Shown: positions 17,201 through 25,369, numbered from the stretch's first letter. The stretch: 64,000 bases of DNA from Planctomycetota bacterium (GCA_016722065.1 JADKGX010000002.1:434001-498000); one strand, 5' to 3'. A program made the numbers and translations. Notes: generated from the letters alone by a model not told the origin.

Positions 17201-17505
17201 GACCGAAAGGCAAGCCACTGGCCGTCGGGCGAATAGATCGGGTCGCCGTCATTGTCGACCGTGATCGTCAAACGCCGGGCGTCGCCACCGCTGCTGGCCA
17301 CAGACCAGATGTCTCCGTCATAGACAAAGGCCAGGGTTTTGCCGTCGGGGCTCAGCGCCGGCTGACGAAAGATCTGGTTCGCCACAGGTGGCAGTTCGGC
17401 TGCGCGCTCGGGGTTACCCTGTTGGGCCAAGCCCGGCGCCGGTGTCCAGGCGGCCAGGATCGCGACAGTAAAAGCGGCCAATACGGCAAGCACGGATTTT
17501 TTCAT
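14212..17505 (-). CDS. Tricorn-like S41 family protease, exported
   Basis: A 1097-residue protein with a signal peptide (MKKSVLAVLAAFTVAILAA, cleavage near LAQQG). Residues ~45-650 are beta-propeller repeats with the Tol/tricorn pattern SPDGKTLAF, SPDGQWLAF and SPDGKRIVY. A lysine/glutamate-rich linker lies near 575-610. The C-terminal third holds a core domain, a PDZ region and the S41 catalytic domain. The tricorn serine-histidine pair is kept in NSSHQGFG (H779), and the likely nucleophile is S1002 in DSFSNAEIL, downstream of VVIDVRFNGGG. It probably degrades peptides in the periplasm. Unlike archaeal tricorn it is exported. No peptidase partner gene is adjacent. Confidence 0.88.
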   Translation of the reverse strand: MKKSVLAVLAAFTVAILAAWTPAPGLAQQGNPERAAELPPVANQIFRQPALSPDGKTLAFVYDGDIWSVASSGGDARRLTITVDNDGDPIYSPDGQWLAFRSRRYGHDDIFVMPAQGGPARRLTFADAGDGPCCWLPDSSGVIFHSYRRDGGRDLWVVRADGSEPWPITGGGFGNHESYASISPDGKRIVYVNRAGDPMRNRGYNGSANGDLWLCDFDGITTRNHRALTSNRSHDAWPVFADNDTIVYSTSAAGANSTDRVGRLAAINTSGQEIKGWGGEARLDPREISVGGGKIAFSTGNSSGWRLHVGDLGKRPPSKISQPDIRIASDVRSADLKTTRLSTVSEFKVSPDGKKLAFVAGGDVFVMPTEEGGIPRQETDTPVREKDLEWSNDSKDLYYTRVEGSNVWPAAHALAGQKPYMFSGSFPFATASRGRMVGDAYWVVGGEGELSPFQAPRERSIKGFFRGANLGSGDLFDVSPDAKWLLYTQPNEIYDSQLWVANVETGQARQITKLFGSCTSASFSRDGKRVVFANSELDENYDIYVIDLQKPPVEFKEDKLEKLLKKETKDDGDKSEKKEAKEGEEEPVKPVTPKVPAAKKPPETRIDFDGLDLRTRRVTSLEGNEFSPVCLDDGKTFYFVATVQGQSNLWKLTQDPDKGPDLKQVTQSRSRKGDLRVSPDDKTLWYTDAGVVTSMNVQSGKTTSYGFSFEQRRDRAALRDAAFEEAVWVMGSYFYDDAHHGIDWNRTASRYRQALKATSTGDEYGAVMNELLGELNSSHQGFGAQDERSDGLSESTGCLGIRLDPLALSRGEYRIIEVLKDGPLDIPEGPQVGIRLVGINGVALGKGNTLSQALTGAIGKKTILNLNDKLVMDGSRELAVKPISRGSESQLFYERWVRWQRQLVHDQSGGRLGYVHIRGMDGPSLQEFIHQLGDDVQGREGVVIDVRFNGGGYTAVDVLEILIKKPWLIRRSPGQADISENAYRSITLEKPSILMINQDSFSNAEILAEGFRRLKIGSIVGIETAGGVIGTGQYTLIDGSSMRLPGTGAYTVTGENLERAGRKPDISIDTNIEELDKGIDQQTQKAVDTLLGQLKGK

Positions 17506-17604
17506 CTTCGGTCTCCGGGCCGTTTCTACGTCAAGGCGGCGGCACGGGCGAACGGAAATGCCGTAAAAACGGCGCGTTCTGCTTGCACAAATCCTATGCG
17601 ATGG

Positions 17605-17898
17605 CTACTTGCCCACGCGCGATTGCCTGGGCGCGCGGTCGGCGCTGGCGGGCTGGGTTTTGGCCGGCGTGGCTGGCGGTGCAGGGGGCTGCTGCGGCGC
17701 GGGGGCGTTTTCGGCCTGGTTGTCGCCGTCCCAGGCGCGCTTGAGACGCTTGCCGCGCTCTACCAATTCATCCAGTTCGTTGCGGGCGCGGGGCAGGTCT
17801 GCCTCAGGTTCGTGTTCCGGGTGCAGACGATAGAAATAGCTGCCGGCGCAGATTACGCCGGCACTGAAGAAAAGTATCCAACTGATGATTCCGCGCAC
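17605..17898 (-). CDS. Small single-pass membrane protein with proline-rich tail
   Basis: A 97-residue protein not recognised as a named family. An N-terminal membrane segment (IISWILFFSAGVICAGSYF) is followed by a charged helix that could form a coiled coil (RARNELDELVERGKRLKRAW) and a low-complexity proline/alanine tail (APAPQQPPAPPATPAKTQP). I call the GTG at 17898 as start because GGAGAACTTT precedes it and the membrane segment then begins at once. It lies 99 bp upstream of the tricorn-like gene in the same direction, so the two may share a transcript. Codon use fits the neighbours. Confidence 0.6.
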   Translation of the reverse strand: MRGIISWILFFSAGVICAGSYFYRLHPEHEPEADLPRARNELDELVERGKRLKRAWDGDNQAENAPAPQQPPAPPATPAKTQPASADRAPRQSRVGK

Positions 17899-18164
17899 AA
17901 AGTTCTCCGAAGCCGCGCAGCAGGCGGGCCTCCGGAGCGTGCATCGGCAAACTGCGGGCCCGGGCTGAAGCCAAAGCGGGCGCCAGGGTCACATTCGCGT
18001 CAGAAAAATCGTCATGAAATACTACCCACCGGTGAAATTTCGGTGATGTTGATGCAGTACCTTTCCTCCACACGCAACAAGCGCTGAAGGCTTTAGAGGC
18101 AAGGCTATTGTGGGGGATGTCGCTGAATAAGGGGGGGCGGCTTCTCTATCGGCCTTGACTCTTC

Positions 18165-18196
18165 ATGACGGCGACCGGGTAACCGGTCGCCGTCAT
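18165..18196. repeat. Perfect 14-bp inverted repeat in a 413-bp gene-free gap
   Basis: The gap 17899-18311 contains no convincing gene. It holds a perfect palindrome, ATGACGGCGACCGG at 18165-18178 and its complement at 18183-18196, with a 4-nt loop. It is not followed by a T-run on either strand, so it looks more like an operator or REP unit than a terminator. It lies 79 bases upstream of the -10 box of the thioesterase gene. Confidence 0.6.
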
Positions 18197-18274
18197 GCAT
18201 TTGCCGCAAATCGCGTTGGTTCCGGCCCGGCCGTGGCCGCCCTGTGCGCCTTCGCCAAAAAGCTTATTGGTTGC

Positions 18275-18280
18275 TACAAT
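18275..18280 (+). promoter_or_regulatory. -10 box TACAAT upstream of the thioesterase gene
   Basis: TACAAT at 18275-18280, with TTCGCC 18 bases upstream as a weak -35, would start a leader of about 25 bases before the ATG at 18312. Confidence 0.45.
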
Positions 18281-18311
18281 CCCGCCCCAATACCGGGGTT
18301 ACGGCGTTGCT

Positions 18312-18716
18312 ATGGCTTATGTCAGCACTTATCAAGTAGAAGTGCGCAGCTACGAGCTGGACATTTACAACCACGTCAACAACGCCGTGTACATCAACTG
18401 GCTGGAACACGGACGCAGTAAACTGTTGCAGGATAAGGGGTTCAACTACACCCGCATTGAACAGGCGTGGGGCGTGCGGTTCATGACCGTACGAACCGAA
18501 ATCGACTACAAATCGGCCATGGTTCTGGGCGATAAGGCAGAAGTGTCCACTCAAGTCGAAAAAGTCGGCACCACCAGCGTCACCATCGCACACGCGATTG
18601 CCCGCCTTGGCACTGGCGCGCCTGTGGCCAGCGCCAGAGTCGTTATTGTCTACACCGATGCAGCCACGGGCCGCCCTGTTGCCGTGCCGGCCGAGTTCGT
18701 GAGGCTTTACACTTGA
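18312..18716 (+). CDS. Acyl-CoA thioesterase, 4HBT hotdog fold
   Basis: A 134-residue hotdog-fold thioesterase of the YbgC/FadM type. The active-site region YELDIYNHVNNAVYINWLE has the catalytic aspartate and the HVNN motif of the 4-hydroxybenzoyl-CoA thioesterase family, and VRTEIDYKSAMVLGD is the usual central strand pair. It hydrolyses an acyl-CoA to free acid and CoA; chain length is unknown. I choose the ATG at 18312, which starts right before the first strand; upstream codons are not conserved in character. Its stop overlaps the start of the acyl-CoA synthetase gene by four bases, so the two form an operon with opposing reactions. Confidence 0.87.
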   Translation: MAYVSTYQVEVRSYELDIYNHVNNAVYINWLEHGRSKLLQDKGFNYTRIEQAWGVRFMTVRTEIDYKSAMVLGDKAEVSTQVEKVGTTSVTIAHAIARLGTGAPVASARVVIVYTDAATGRPVAVPAEFVRLYT

Positions 18717-20326
18717 TCGAGCCCGCTGATTGGCAGGCGTGGTACCCGCCCGGCAACACGGGCGATTGGCAGCCGCCGGACAAGCTGCTTTGGCAGTTGC
18801 TGGAAGACTCCGCCAGGCGCAAGCCCGACAGCGTTGCGATTGTTTTTGAAGAGCTTTCTGTTACCTACCGCCAGCTTTGGCAGCGAGTGGAAGTTGCCGC
18901 ATCCACCCTGCGCACGCGCGGCTTTGCACGCGGCAAGCGCGGCGACCGCGTGTTGCTGCTGCTGCCCAACTGCCCTGAGTTTGTAGTGCAGTACTATGCC
19001 GCCCTGCGCGCAGACATGATTGTCGTGGCGCTGAACCCCACACTTTCCGCCGACGAACTAAAGCCCTTGCTGGCCAGCGTGGAACCCCGCGCGGCCTTCA
19101 TTGCACCCGACGCCGCCCTGAACTTTGAACGCGCGCGCCAAAGCGCCAACATTCGCGAGCCCAAGACCTATTACATTACCCCGGGGCAGGATTTTCGTAC
19201 CTCGCCCCAGGACCCGACCATTCTGCCCGACGTGCTGGGCGCGCCGCCGCCTTCGGCTTCGCGCCAGGCCGTAGACATTGCCGTATTGCAGTTCACCAGC
19301 GGCACCACCGGCGGCACCAAAGCCGCCATGATTTCGCACCGCAACCTGGTGGCCAACGCGCTGCAGAACAACCTGTGGTTTGACTGGTCCGACCAGGACG
19401 TGATTCTGGGTGCCCTGCCGCTGTGCCACACCTGGGGCATGTGCTGCGTGATGAACGCAACGCTGGCAGCAGGCGCCACTATGGTGCTGCAACGCGATTT
19501 CAACCCGATGCTGTGCCTGGAAGCCATCCGCAAGCACAAGGTCACCGTCGCCTACGGCAGCGGCACGATGTTCTTTCGGCTGCTGGATTCCGCTGGCGAC
19601 CAGGCCGCGATCACCTTTGCCAGCCTGCGCTATGTCAAGGCCGGCGCCATGCTGATTGACCGCCTGCTGTACCAGCGCTGGGCCGCAGCCGTGCCCAACG
19701 TGCCCATGGTCAATGGTTATGGCCTGACAGAGGCCAGCCCCGAAGTCACCAACAACCCGCCCCAGCGCGTTCGCGCCGGCACCGTGGGGTTGCCGCTTTC
19801 CGGTACTGCCGTGCGTGTGTGCGACGAAAGCGCGCCCGATACGCAACTGCCGCAAGGCCGCGAAGGCGAAGTGCAGGTGCGCGGCCCGCAGGTGATGTTG
19901 GGATACTGGAGTGAAATGGAAGCCACCCGCGAAACCGTGCGCCCCGGCGGCTGGCTGCGCACCGGCGACCTGGGAATGTTCGACGGCGAAGGCTACCTGA
20001 AAATCGTTGACCGTTTGAAAGACCTGATCAAATTTCGCGGCTACAGTGTCGCACCCAGTGAAGTAGAGCGCGTGCTGGTAACGCACCCCAGCGTTGGCGA
20101 AGCCTGCGTGGTGGGCCGCCCCGACCCGGTGGACGGCGAAATTCCTGTTGCCTACGTGGTGTTGAAACACGGCGCCCCGCCCGACGTTTCCGACCTGCCT
20201 GGATTTGTCGAGCCACACCTGGCCAGCTTCAAGCGGCCCCGGCGTTTTCATGTGATCAAGGAAATACCCAAGAACCACGTGGGCAAGCCACTCAAGCGCG
20301 TGCTGCGCGAACTGCCGGAAGGCTAG
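18713..20326 (+). CDS. AMP-dependent acyl-CoA synthetase/ligase
   Basis: A 537-residue member of the ANL superfamily that activates a carboxylic acid with ATP and joins it to CoA. Diagnostic motifs are the P-loop LQFTSGTTGGTKAAM, NGYGLTEASPEVTNN, GWLRTGDLGMFD and KDLIKFRGYSVAPSEVE. The catalytic A10 lysine is present in NHVGKPLKRVLRE near the C-terminus. It starts with TTG, overlapping the thioesterase stop (TTGA), so translation is coupled. The substrate (medium- or long-chain fatty acid or an aromatic acid) is not apparent. It converges with the zinc-ribbon gene, five bases away. Confidence 0.9.
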   Translation: MIEPADWQAWYPPGNTGDWQPPDKLLWQLLEDSARRKPDSVAIVFEELSVTYRQLWQRVEVAASTLRTRGFARGKRGDRVLLLLPNCPEFVVQYYAALRADMIVVALNPTLSADELKPLLASVEPRAAFIAPDAALNFERARQSANIREPKTYYITPGQDFRTSPQDPTILPDVLGAPPPSASRQAVDIAVLQFTSGTTGGTKAAMISHRNLVANALQNNLWFDWSDQDVILGALPLCHTWGMCCVMNATLAAGATMVLQRDFNPMLCLEAIRKHKVTVAYGSGTMFFRLLDSAGDQAAITFASLRYVKAGAMLIDRLLYQRWAAAVPNVPMVNGYGLTEASPEVTNNPPQRVRAGTVGLPLSGTAVRVCDESAPDTQLPQGREGEVQVRGPQVMLGYWSEMEATRETVRPGGWLRTGDLGMFDGEGYLKIVDRLKDLIKFRGYSVAPSEVERVLVTHPSVGEACVVGRPDPVDGEIPVAYVVLKHGAPPDVSDLPGFVEPHLASFKRPRRFHVIKEIPKNHVGKPLKRVLRELPEG

Positions 20327-20331
20327 GTTCG

Positions 20332-21330
20332 CTACTTGGCGCTGCACACCGCCAGAATCTCGTAACGCACAGCTTTGGCCACAGACAACCCGGAGATCAT
20401 GACCGAGAAGCCGCTTTCCGCCCCGGGGGCCAGGTCGCTTTCTGTGGCGTAGGAATAGGAAACGTTCACCGGCAGGTCCTCGGCATCAAAGCCGTACACC
20501 ACTATCTTGGCAAACTGGATATCGCCCGCCGTGGTGTTTTTGACTGTGCCCACCGCCACTTCGCCCAGGCCGCCAGCGTGTGTGTCCCATTCCACGATCT
20601 TCAAGGCAATCGGCTTGCGCTGATATTCAACATCTTTGGGGCCGACGACTTTGACTTCGGCTTTGGCGTATGGCGGGCATTTGGAAACGTAGACCATGAT
20701 GATGGTCGATTCGCCCGGTTCCAGCCAATCGACCGCGGCATAGCCTGCTTGCTCGGCCACGCGTTTGCCCTTTTCGTCAAACAGGCTGACGCTGACGTTG
20801 GGGTTGCCAATCGGAACAGTACCCGTGTTGACGTAACTGCCGACCCAGAACCTGCCGTCCGCAAGTGTCGAGGTGCGCACGTTGCGAAACTCGGCCTTGC
20901 CGGTGCCAACTTTGCTGGATCGCGAAGTAGCCGGGGTCACGGGCACTGGCGTGGCAGGCGTGGACCCGGTTGTGCCTGAATTCGCGGAAACCGTGGCCGC
21001 CGGCGCCGGCAGATAACGGGAGCTGCTGGCGGGCGAAGAGTTGGCCATAACGCCCCAGGCCGCCGCGCCGATGATTCCAAGGGCAACCAGGAACACGATG
21101 GTCACGACAATCGCCGCGCTGCCACCACTGCGGGGCGGCGTCTGCATGCCCGGTGGCGGGGGCGGAAAGGAAGGCGGTGCATAGACCGGGGGCATGCCGG
21201 GTGCCGGCCGCGGCGCGCTGGTCACGACTGATTCGGCAAAGGTGCCGCCGCAACTGCGGCAGCGTCCATAGGCGCCGGGCAGAAATTCGATGTCCGGCGA
21301 ACCGCAACTGGCGCATTTGATCTGCTGCAT
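20332..21330 (-). CDS. Zinc-ribbon membrane protein with extracytoplasmic beta domains
   Basis: A 332-residue protein of unassigned function. An N-terminal zinc ribbon (CASCGSPDIEFLP then CRSCGG) is followed by a proline-rich linker (PPSFPPPPPGM), one membrane segment (AAIVVTIVFLVALGIIGAAAW) and a serine/threonine/proline-rich stretch. Two beta-sandwich-like repeats follow (FRNVRTSTLADGRFWVGSYVNTG and VEWDTHAGGLGEVAVGTVKN), with a look similar to FxLYD-type domains (VSLFDEKGKRVAEQ ... LEPGES). The layout suggests a cytoplasmic ribbon and a periplasmic sensor or adhesive part. I use the ATG at 21330, which directly precedes the ribbon. Confidence 0.7.
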   Translation of the reverse strand: MQQIKCASCGSPDIEFLPGAYGRCRSCGGTFAESVVTSAPRPAPGMPPVYAPPSFPPPPPGMQTPPRSGGSAAIVVTIVFLVALGIIGAAAWGVMANSSPASSSRYLPAPAATVSANSGTTGSTPATPVPVTPATSRSSKVGTGKAEFRNVRTSTLADGRFWVGSYVNTGTVPIGNPNVSVSLFDEKGKRVAEQAGYAAVDWLEPGESTIIMVYVSKCPPYAKAEVKVVGPKDVEYQRKPIALKIVEWDTHAGGLGEVAVGTVKNTTAGDIQFAKIVVYGFDAEDLPVNVSYSYATESDLAPGAESGFSVMISGLSVAKAVRYEILAVCSAK

Positions 21331-21426
21331 CGGCAAACCCTTACAGGCCACAGCCAAGCCAGTTTACGTCAAGACGCCGGTTTCACCAGCGCAGCGATGT
21401 CGCGGCACCATGAACTCGCAGAAGCA

Positions 21427-21461
21427 CAGCAGCCCGGGACGGAAATCCCGGGGGTCGCGGC
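21427..21461 (+). repeat. Dispersed 35-bp repeat, copy 1
   Basis: This stretch, containing CAGCAGCCCGGGACGGAA and GGGGGTCGCGGC, recurs in inverted orientation at 30607-30642 with one substitution and one inserted base. Both copies lie between genes. Confidence 0.65.
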
Positions 21462-21465
21462 GCTG

Positions 21466-21537
21466 CCGCGACACATGGCGAACGAGCAGCCGCGACACAT
21501 GTCGAACGCGCAGCCGCCACACATGTTGCACGCCCAA
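21466..21537 (+). repeat. Three 24-bp tandem repeats
   Basis: Units at 21466-21489, 21490-21513 and 21514-21537 share the pattern CCGC(G/C)ACACATG followed by a variable half ending in C(A)AG or CAA. They lie in the 278-bp gap between the zinc-ribbon gene and the DUF169 gene; no gene is supported there, although the repeat length (8 codons) keeps one frame open. Confidence 0.65.
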
Positions 21538-21608
21538 AGTCGGCCCGGCGGGCCGACCCCCGCCACTTCCGTGCCGGGCAGTTGTTGGCGGCAGCTCGCG
21601 CCTTGCCA

Positions 21609-22397
21609 CTACTTGGGCCAGTACTGGCGCAGGTCTTCATAGCTTGGTGGAAACGTGCCGGTGTAACGCAGAAAGCTTGGAATCGGGTAACGCACGCCGC
21701 CCTTGTGGGTGCCTTCCAGCCCGCGTGCAAGGCTGTCGCGAAAGGCCCAGGGAAAGCTGAAGGCCATTTCGTGGTCCTGGGTCTGGCCGAAAATGCGGTC
21801 GCCGTAACAGGGCAGAATCACCTGGGGCTTTTGTGTCTGCATGGTTTCAATGATTTCGTCGGCGCAATCTGTGCGTCCTGAAAACCGCGAGTGCACATAG
21901 CCGCCGCTTTCCCATAACGCACCCGTTACCAGGCGCATCACCTGGGCCGGGTTGCCAAAGGCCAGCACAACGTCGGGTTCAAAGTCGATCTTCGAAAGCG
22001 GCCCGCTGACCATGGCGAAGTATGTGCCAAAGTTGAAGCAGGGCGCAGCAGCCTCCGTTTTAGCGCCGGCGTCAGCGTCTTTGGTGTACATGCCCGCGCA
22101 GCAGTGGCCGCCGTCAAAGCGTTCCACACGGGGCTGAAAGCCAAACAGCGTGGCACCAATCGGGCAGGAAATGTCCTCGCGGCTTACGGCAATCGTCCAG
22201 CCATAGTGCCGCGCAAAACTCAGCCCCTGGCACAGGGCGCTGTCGATCTTCAAGTCGCGCCCCGGGCGCTTGGCTTTTTCCGGAATCTCGCCGGCACTTT
22301 TGACCATCTTGATGCCCACCGGAAACGTGTTGGGCCGAATGTGTTCCTCAATCAGCTTGCCCAGTGTTGCCGGGGAAAGCGTCTGTGCGGTGGTCAT
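21609..22397 (-). CDS. DUF169 family protein
   Basis: A 262-residue protein matching the uncharacterised DUF169 group, found in anaerobes and methanogens as well as other bacteria. Typical segments are PVGIKMVKSAGEIPEKAKRP near the start, LCQGLSFARHYGWT, SCPIGATLFGF and a late LPCYGDRIFGQTQDHEMAF. Several cysteines (LCQG, SCPIG, HCCAGM, DCADE, LPCYG) could bind metal or a cluster, but this is only a guess. Its ATG overlaps the stop of lgt by four bases, so the two genes are translationally coupled. No function is assigned. Confidence 0.8.
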   Translation of the reverse strand: MTTAQTLSPATLGKLIEEHIRPNTFPVGIKMVKSAGEIPEKAKRPGRDLKIDSALCQGLSFARHYGWTIAVSREDISCPIGATLFGFQPRVERFDGGHCCAGMYTKDADAGAKTEAAAPCFNFGTYFAMVSGPLSKIDFEPDVVLAFGNPAQVMRLVTGALWESGGYVHSRFSGRTDCADEIIETMQTQKPQVILPCYGDRIFGQTQDHEMAFSFPWAFRDSLARGLEGTHKGGVRYPIPSFLRYTGTFPPSYEDLRQYWPK

Positions 22398-23824
22398 GGC
22401 GATTCCTTGGTTTCTGCTTCGGGTTGTTTCGGTGTCGGGTTGGCGCCGGCCTGCCTGTCCCACTCTTTTTCCTTCTCGGCCAGTGCGGCGCGCACTTCCG
22501 TAATGCCTTGCAGATCGCCCGCCGCACTGCTGCCGCCGGTGCCGGTTTCGAACGGTACACTCAAGGCGCCGGGCTTTTTGTCTGGTGGCCACATCTGCAT
22601 GTCGGCAATCACTTTGCCCTTGCGGCTGAAGTAAACCAGGAAGCTCAATCCCGCGCAGGCCATTACCAGGCTCAAGATCTGGCCCATGCTCAAGCCTGCA
22701 AACACGGTGCCCAGCTCGTTGCCATGCTGCTGAAACTGCACGTCAGGCTGGCGCCAGAACTCGCCAATGAAGCGCGCCAGCGGGTATCCTGTAAAGAAGG
22801 CCGCCACCACCATGCCCGCACGCTTGGCGCGTTTGCGAACCCACAGCACAAACAGGAACAGCAGCACACCCTCCAGGATCAACTGGTACAGCTGGCTGGG
22901 GTGGCGCGGCGTTGTCACCAGTTCCCAGTAACTGAACTTGTGCTGCAACGGCACGTCAGCCGAGGCCAGATACTGCGTGCCCGCGTCGGTGCGCACGGCA
23001 AGCTCGTAGCCTTGCAGGTAGGCATCGGGGTTCTTGTACAGCACATAGGGATAGGCCCCGCCGAAATCGACAACGCCGCCGGGGTTGGCTTGCTGCAGGC
23101 TTTGCAGCCAGGCCTGCACCTGTGCCGGGTCTTCAGGTTTGAGCATTTTTTCAAACAGCATTCCGTTGCTTTCGACGACCGCAAAACCCTTGCCGCTGCG
23201 CACCGGAAAACGCATCGCCCAGGGCAGCCCGGGATCTGCGGCGCGGCCATACAGTTCGGCGTTCATGAAGTTGGCCAGGCGAATCCAGATCGCACCAAAG
23301 GCCGCAGAAATGGCGCCGATATCGCCAATGATGGCCATCGGCGGGCGCGAACGCAGCCACCACAACAGCGCCATCAGCAGCACGCCGGCGGCCGCCCCGT
23401 GGCTGGCCATGCCTGACCAGTTCAAAAAGATTCGTCGCAACTGGTCGCTTGTATCGGCAGGCCCATAGGGCGGCGGGCCGAAATAGAAAGCCGGGTTATA
23501 GATGAAGATGTAAGCCGTCTTGGCCCCCACCAGCACGCCAATCATGGCCAGCAGCAGCGCGTCATAGCCCACATGGGCGCGAACCTTGATCCAGCCCTGC
23601 TTGCGGAAACGATGAAAGAAGTACAGCACGCCAATAAAGGCAATCAGGTAACAGGTGTAATAGAAATCCAGCAGCACTTCGCCGCCGCTGCCGCTCCAAT
23701 CGCTGACGCCGTTGGCGGAAATCAACCAGCGTTCATAGACCACCAAGCCGCCATCGGCCCAGCGCAGCAGGGTCGTGGTGAACCAGTCAAAAGCAAGTTT
23801 CGGATGATCCAGAACCGCCAGCAT
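22394..23824 (-). CDS. lgt: Prolipoprotein diacylglyceryl transferase
   Basis: Transfers diacylglycerol from phosphatidylglycerol to the lipobox cysteine of prolipoproteins in the inner membrane. The 476-residue protein is much longer than the usual ~290. It has the family motifs WSGMASHGAAAG, IWIRLANFMNAELYGR and TPRHPSQLYQLILEG with several membrane segments. The extra length comes from an ~85-residue insertion before the HPSQLY motif, predicted to face the periplasm, and an ~85-residue hydrophilic C-terminal tail. I use the ATG at 23824; an in-frame TTG at 23857 is possible. Lipobox proteins elsewhere in the window are its likely substrates. Confidence 0.9.
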   Translation of the reverse strand: MLAVLDHPKLAFDWFTTTLLRWADGGLVVYERWLISANGVSDWSGSGGEVLLDFYYTCYLIAFIGVLYFFHRFRKQGWIKVRAHVGYDALLLAMIGVLVGAKTAYIFIYNPAFYFGPPPYGPADTSDQLRRIFLNWSGMASHGAAAGVLLMALLWWLRSRPPMAIIGDIGAISAAFGAIWIRLANFMNAELYGRAADPGLPWAMRFPVRSGKGFAVVESNGMLFEKMLKPEDPAQVQAWLQSLQQANPGGVVDFGGAYPYVLYKNPDAYLQGYELAVRTDAGTQYLASADVPLQHKFSYWELVTTPRHPSQLYQLILEGVLLFLFVLWVRKRAKRAGMVVAAFFTGYPLARFIGEFWRQPDVQFQQHGNELGTVFAGLSMGQILSLVMACAGLSFLVYFSRKGKVIADMQMWPPDKKPGALSVPFETGTGGSSAAGDLQGITEVRAALAEKEKEWDRQAGANPTPKQPEAETKESP

Positions 23825-23913
23825 GTTGAAGGGCAATGATTCCTGATCGCGGGGCAATGTTCAACGCCTGAATCGGCTCGTTGCAGAGTTGACTTTGCCC
23901 ACCGAACGCCGAA

Positions 23914-23973
23914 GCACGGAAGTCAGCCCGGCCCGCCAAGGCCGCACGGACGTCAGCCCGGCCCGCCAAGCCC
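23914..23973 (+). repeat. Two direct repeats of 30 bp
   Basis: Two nearly identical 30-bp units (23914-23943 and 23944-23973), each holding GTCAGCCCGGCCCGCCAAG, lie in the 309-bp gap between lgt and the LeuA-like gene. Related CCCGGGCTGACGTC and CCGGGCTGAAGT fragments occur at about 24090 and 24118. No gene is seen in this gap. Confidence 0.6.
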
Positions 23974-24133
23974 GGGCCTTCGGATGCCAAGTCGGCCGCC
24001 AGAGCAAGGGGATCCAAGCGCACCAAACGCTGCGCATGGCGGCCGAATGAGACGCGGCGATTACCGTAACGAAGGCACGGGGTTTGCATCCCGGGCTGAC
24101 GTCGCGCGGGTTTGCACGCCGGGCTGAAGTGGC

Positions 24134-25369
24134 CTATCTGGCCAGCTGCTTCAACTCGGTGTCACTCAGCAATGCCTTGCTGGCTTTGGCGGCCTCTAGG
24201 ATGCGGTTCACGCGGTCTTCGGTGGGTTCGTATCCGTTTTGTTCGCACCAGAACACTACGTTTGATTTGCCGCTCATGTGGCCTACGCGGATTCTTTGTG
24301 TCAGGCCGAAATCGCCTGCCGGCACGCCCGAATACACGCGGTCGGCCAACCAGTCTTCGCCCTTCTTTTTGGCTTTGATTACGGCCGCGGCGTGAACGCC
24401 TGTTCCGGTGTCGAAGGCGTCCTCGCCGAACACGGGGTAGTTTTCGGGCAATGGTACGCCGGTGTATTCGTGGGCCTTGCGTACGTAAGCCGCCAGGTGG
24501 GTCAGGTCGTTCTTGATCAATCCCATGAGTTTCAAGTTCACCAGTAACTGGTCCAGTTGCGTGTTGCCCACGCGCTCACCAAGCCCCAGTGCCGTGCCGT
24601 GCACGATGTCGGCCCCGGCTTCAACGGCGGCCAAGGCGTTCATCAGGCCCAGGCCGCGGTCGCTGTGGCCGTGCCAGTTGACCAACACCTGCTTGCCTGT
24701 GGGTTTGACAACATCGTTGATCACAAACGTCAGCAACTCGTGCACGCCGTGGGGCGTAACGTGGCCGCAAGTGTCGCACACGCAAATGCTGTAGGCGCCA
24801 AGTTCAATCGCCCGTTGATACAGGGCCTTGATGTCGGCGGGCTTGCTGCGGGTGGTGTCCTCCGTGACGAACATGACCGGAATGCCGTGGCCAATGGCCC
24901 ATTTTACGGCCACATCCAGCGTCTCCATCAACTTCTGCAGGGTCCAGCCTTCGGCGTACTGGCGGATCGGGCTGGTGCCCAAAAACGCGCTGGCCTGGAT
25001 CTTGATGCCAAACTTCTGCTGCAAGGCGTCAATCGGTTCAATGTCGCTCACCACGGTGCGCACGGCGCAACCGGGAATGATCTTCATGCGTTCGTCGACA
25101 ATCACCTTCAGCAGGGCCTCAATGTGCTCGCGGTGCTGCGGGCCGGCGCCGGGCAGGCCCAGGTCAACGCGGTCAATGCCCAGCTTTTCCATGAAGCGCA
25201 GCAGTTCAATCTTTTGCTCAATCGTGGGGTTGATGGCGCTGGGGCTTTGCAGGCCGTCGCGCAGGGTTTCGTCGTCAAAGGCGATCGGCTTGGTACGCTT
25301 CAAAATCGGGTCGGTCCCGACACGGTTCCAGTCGTAGATCAAGTCCTGTTCTGCGGGTGCTGTTGTCAT
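24134..25369 (-). CDS. LeuA/homocitrate synthase-like HMGL-family enzyme
   Basis: A 411-residue TIM-barrel enzyme of the HMG-CoA lyase/2-isopropylmalate synthase family, which condenses acetyl-CoA with a 2-oxo acid. Visible marks are FDDETLRDGLQSPS (metal-binding aspartate and catalytic arginine), DLGLPGAGPQHREH, the metal histidines in NWHGHSDRGLG, and HGTALGLGERVGNTQLD. It lacks the C-terminal leucine-sensing domain of canonical LeuA (about 510 residues), so it is either an unregulated isopropylmalate synthase, a homocitrate or citramalate-type synthase, or an enzyme of another pathway. No other leucine or lysine gene is adjacent. It stands alone, divergent from the TolC gene. Confidence 0.82.
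   Translation of the reverse strand: MTTAPAEQDLIYDWNRVGTDPILKRTKPIAFDDETLRDGLQSPSAINPTIEQKIELLRFMEKLGIDRVDLGLPGAGPQHREHIEALLKVIVDERMKIIPGCAVRTVVSDIEPIDALQQKFGIKIQASAFLGTSPIRQYAEGWTLQKLMETLDVAVKWAIGHGIPVMFVTEDTTRSKPADIKALYQRAIELGAYSICVCDTCGHVTPHGVHELLTFVINDVVKPTGKQVLVNWHGHSDRGLGLMNALAAVEAGADIVHGTALGLGERVGNTQLDQLLVNLKLMGLIKNDLTHLAAYVRKAHEYTGVPLPENYPVFGEDAFDTGTGVHAAAVIKAKKKGEDWLADRVYSGVPAGDFGLTQRIRVGHMSGKSNVVFWCEQNGYEPTEDRVNRILEAAKASKALLSDTELKQLAR

Noticed and set aside
21369..21760. Several overlapping open frames in the repeat region between the zinc-ribbon and DUF169 genes
   Set aside because: They consist of repeat-derived or shadow sequence with no start signal, codon pattern or family likeness.
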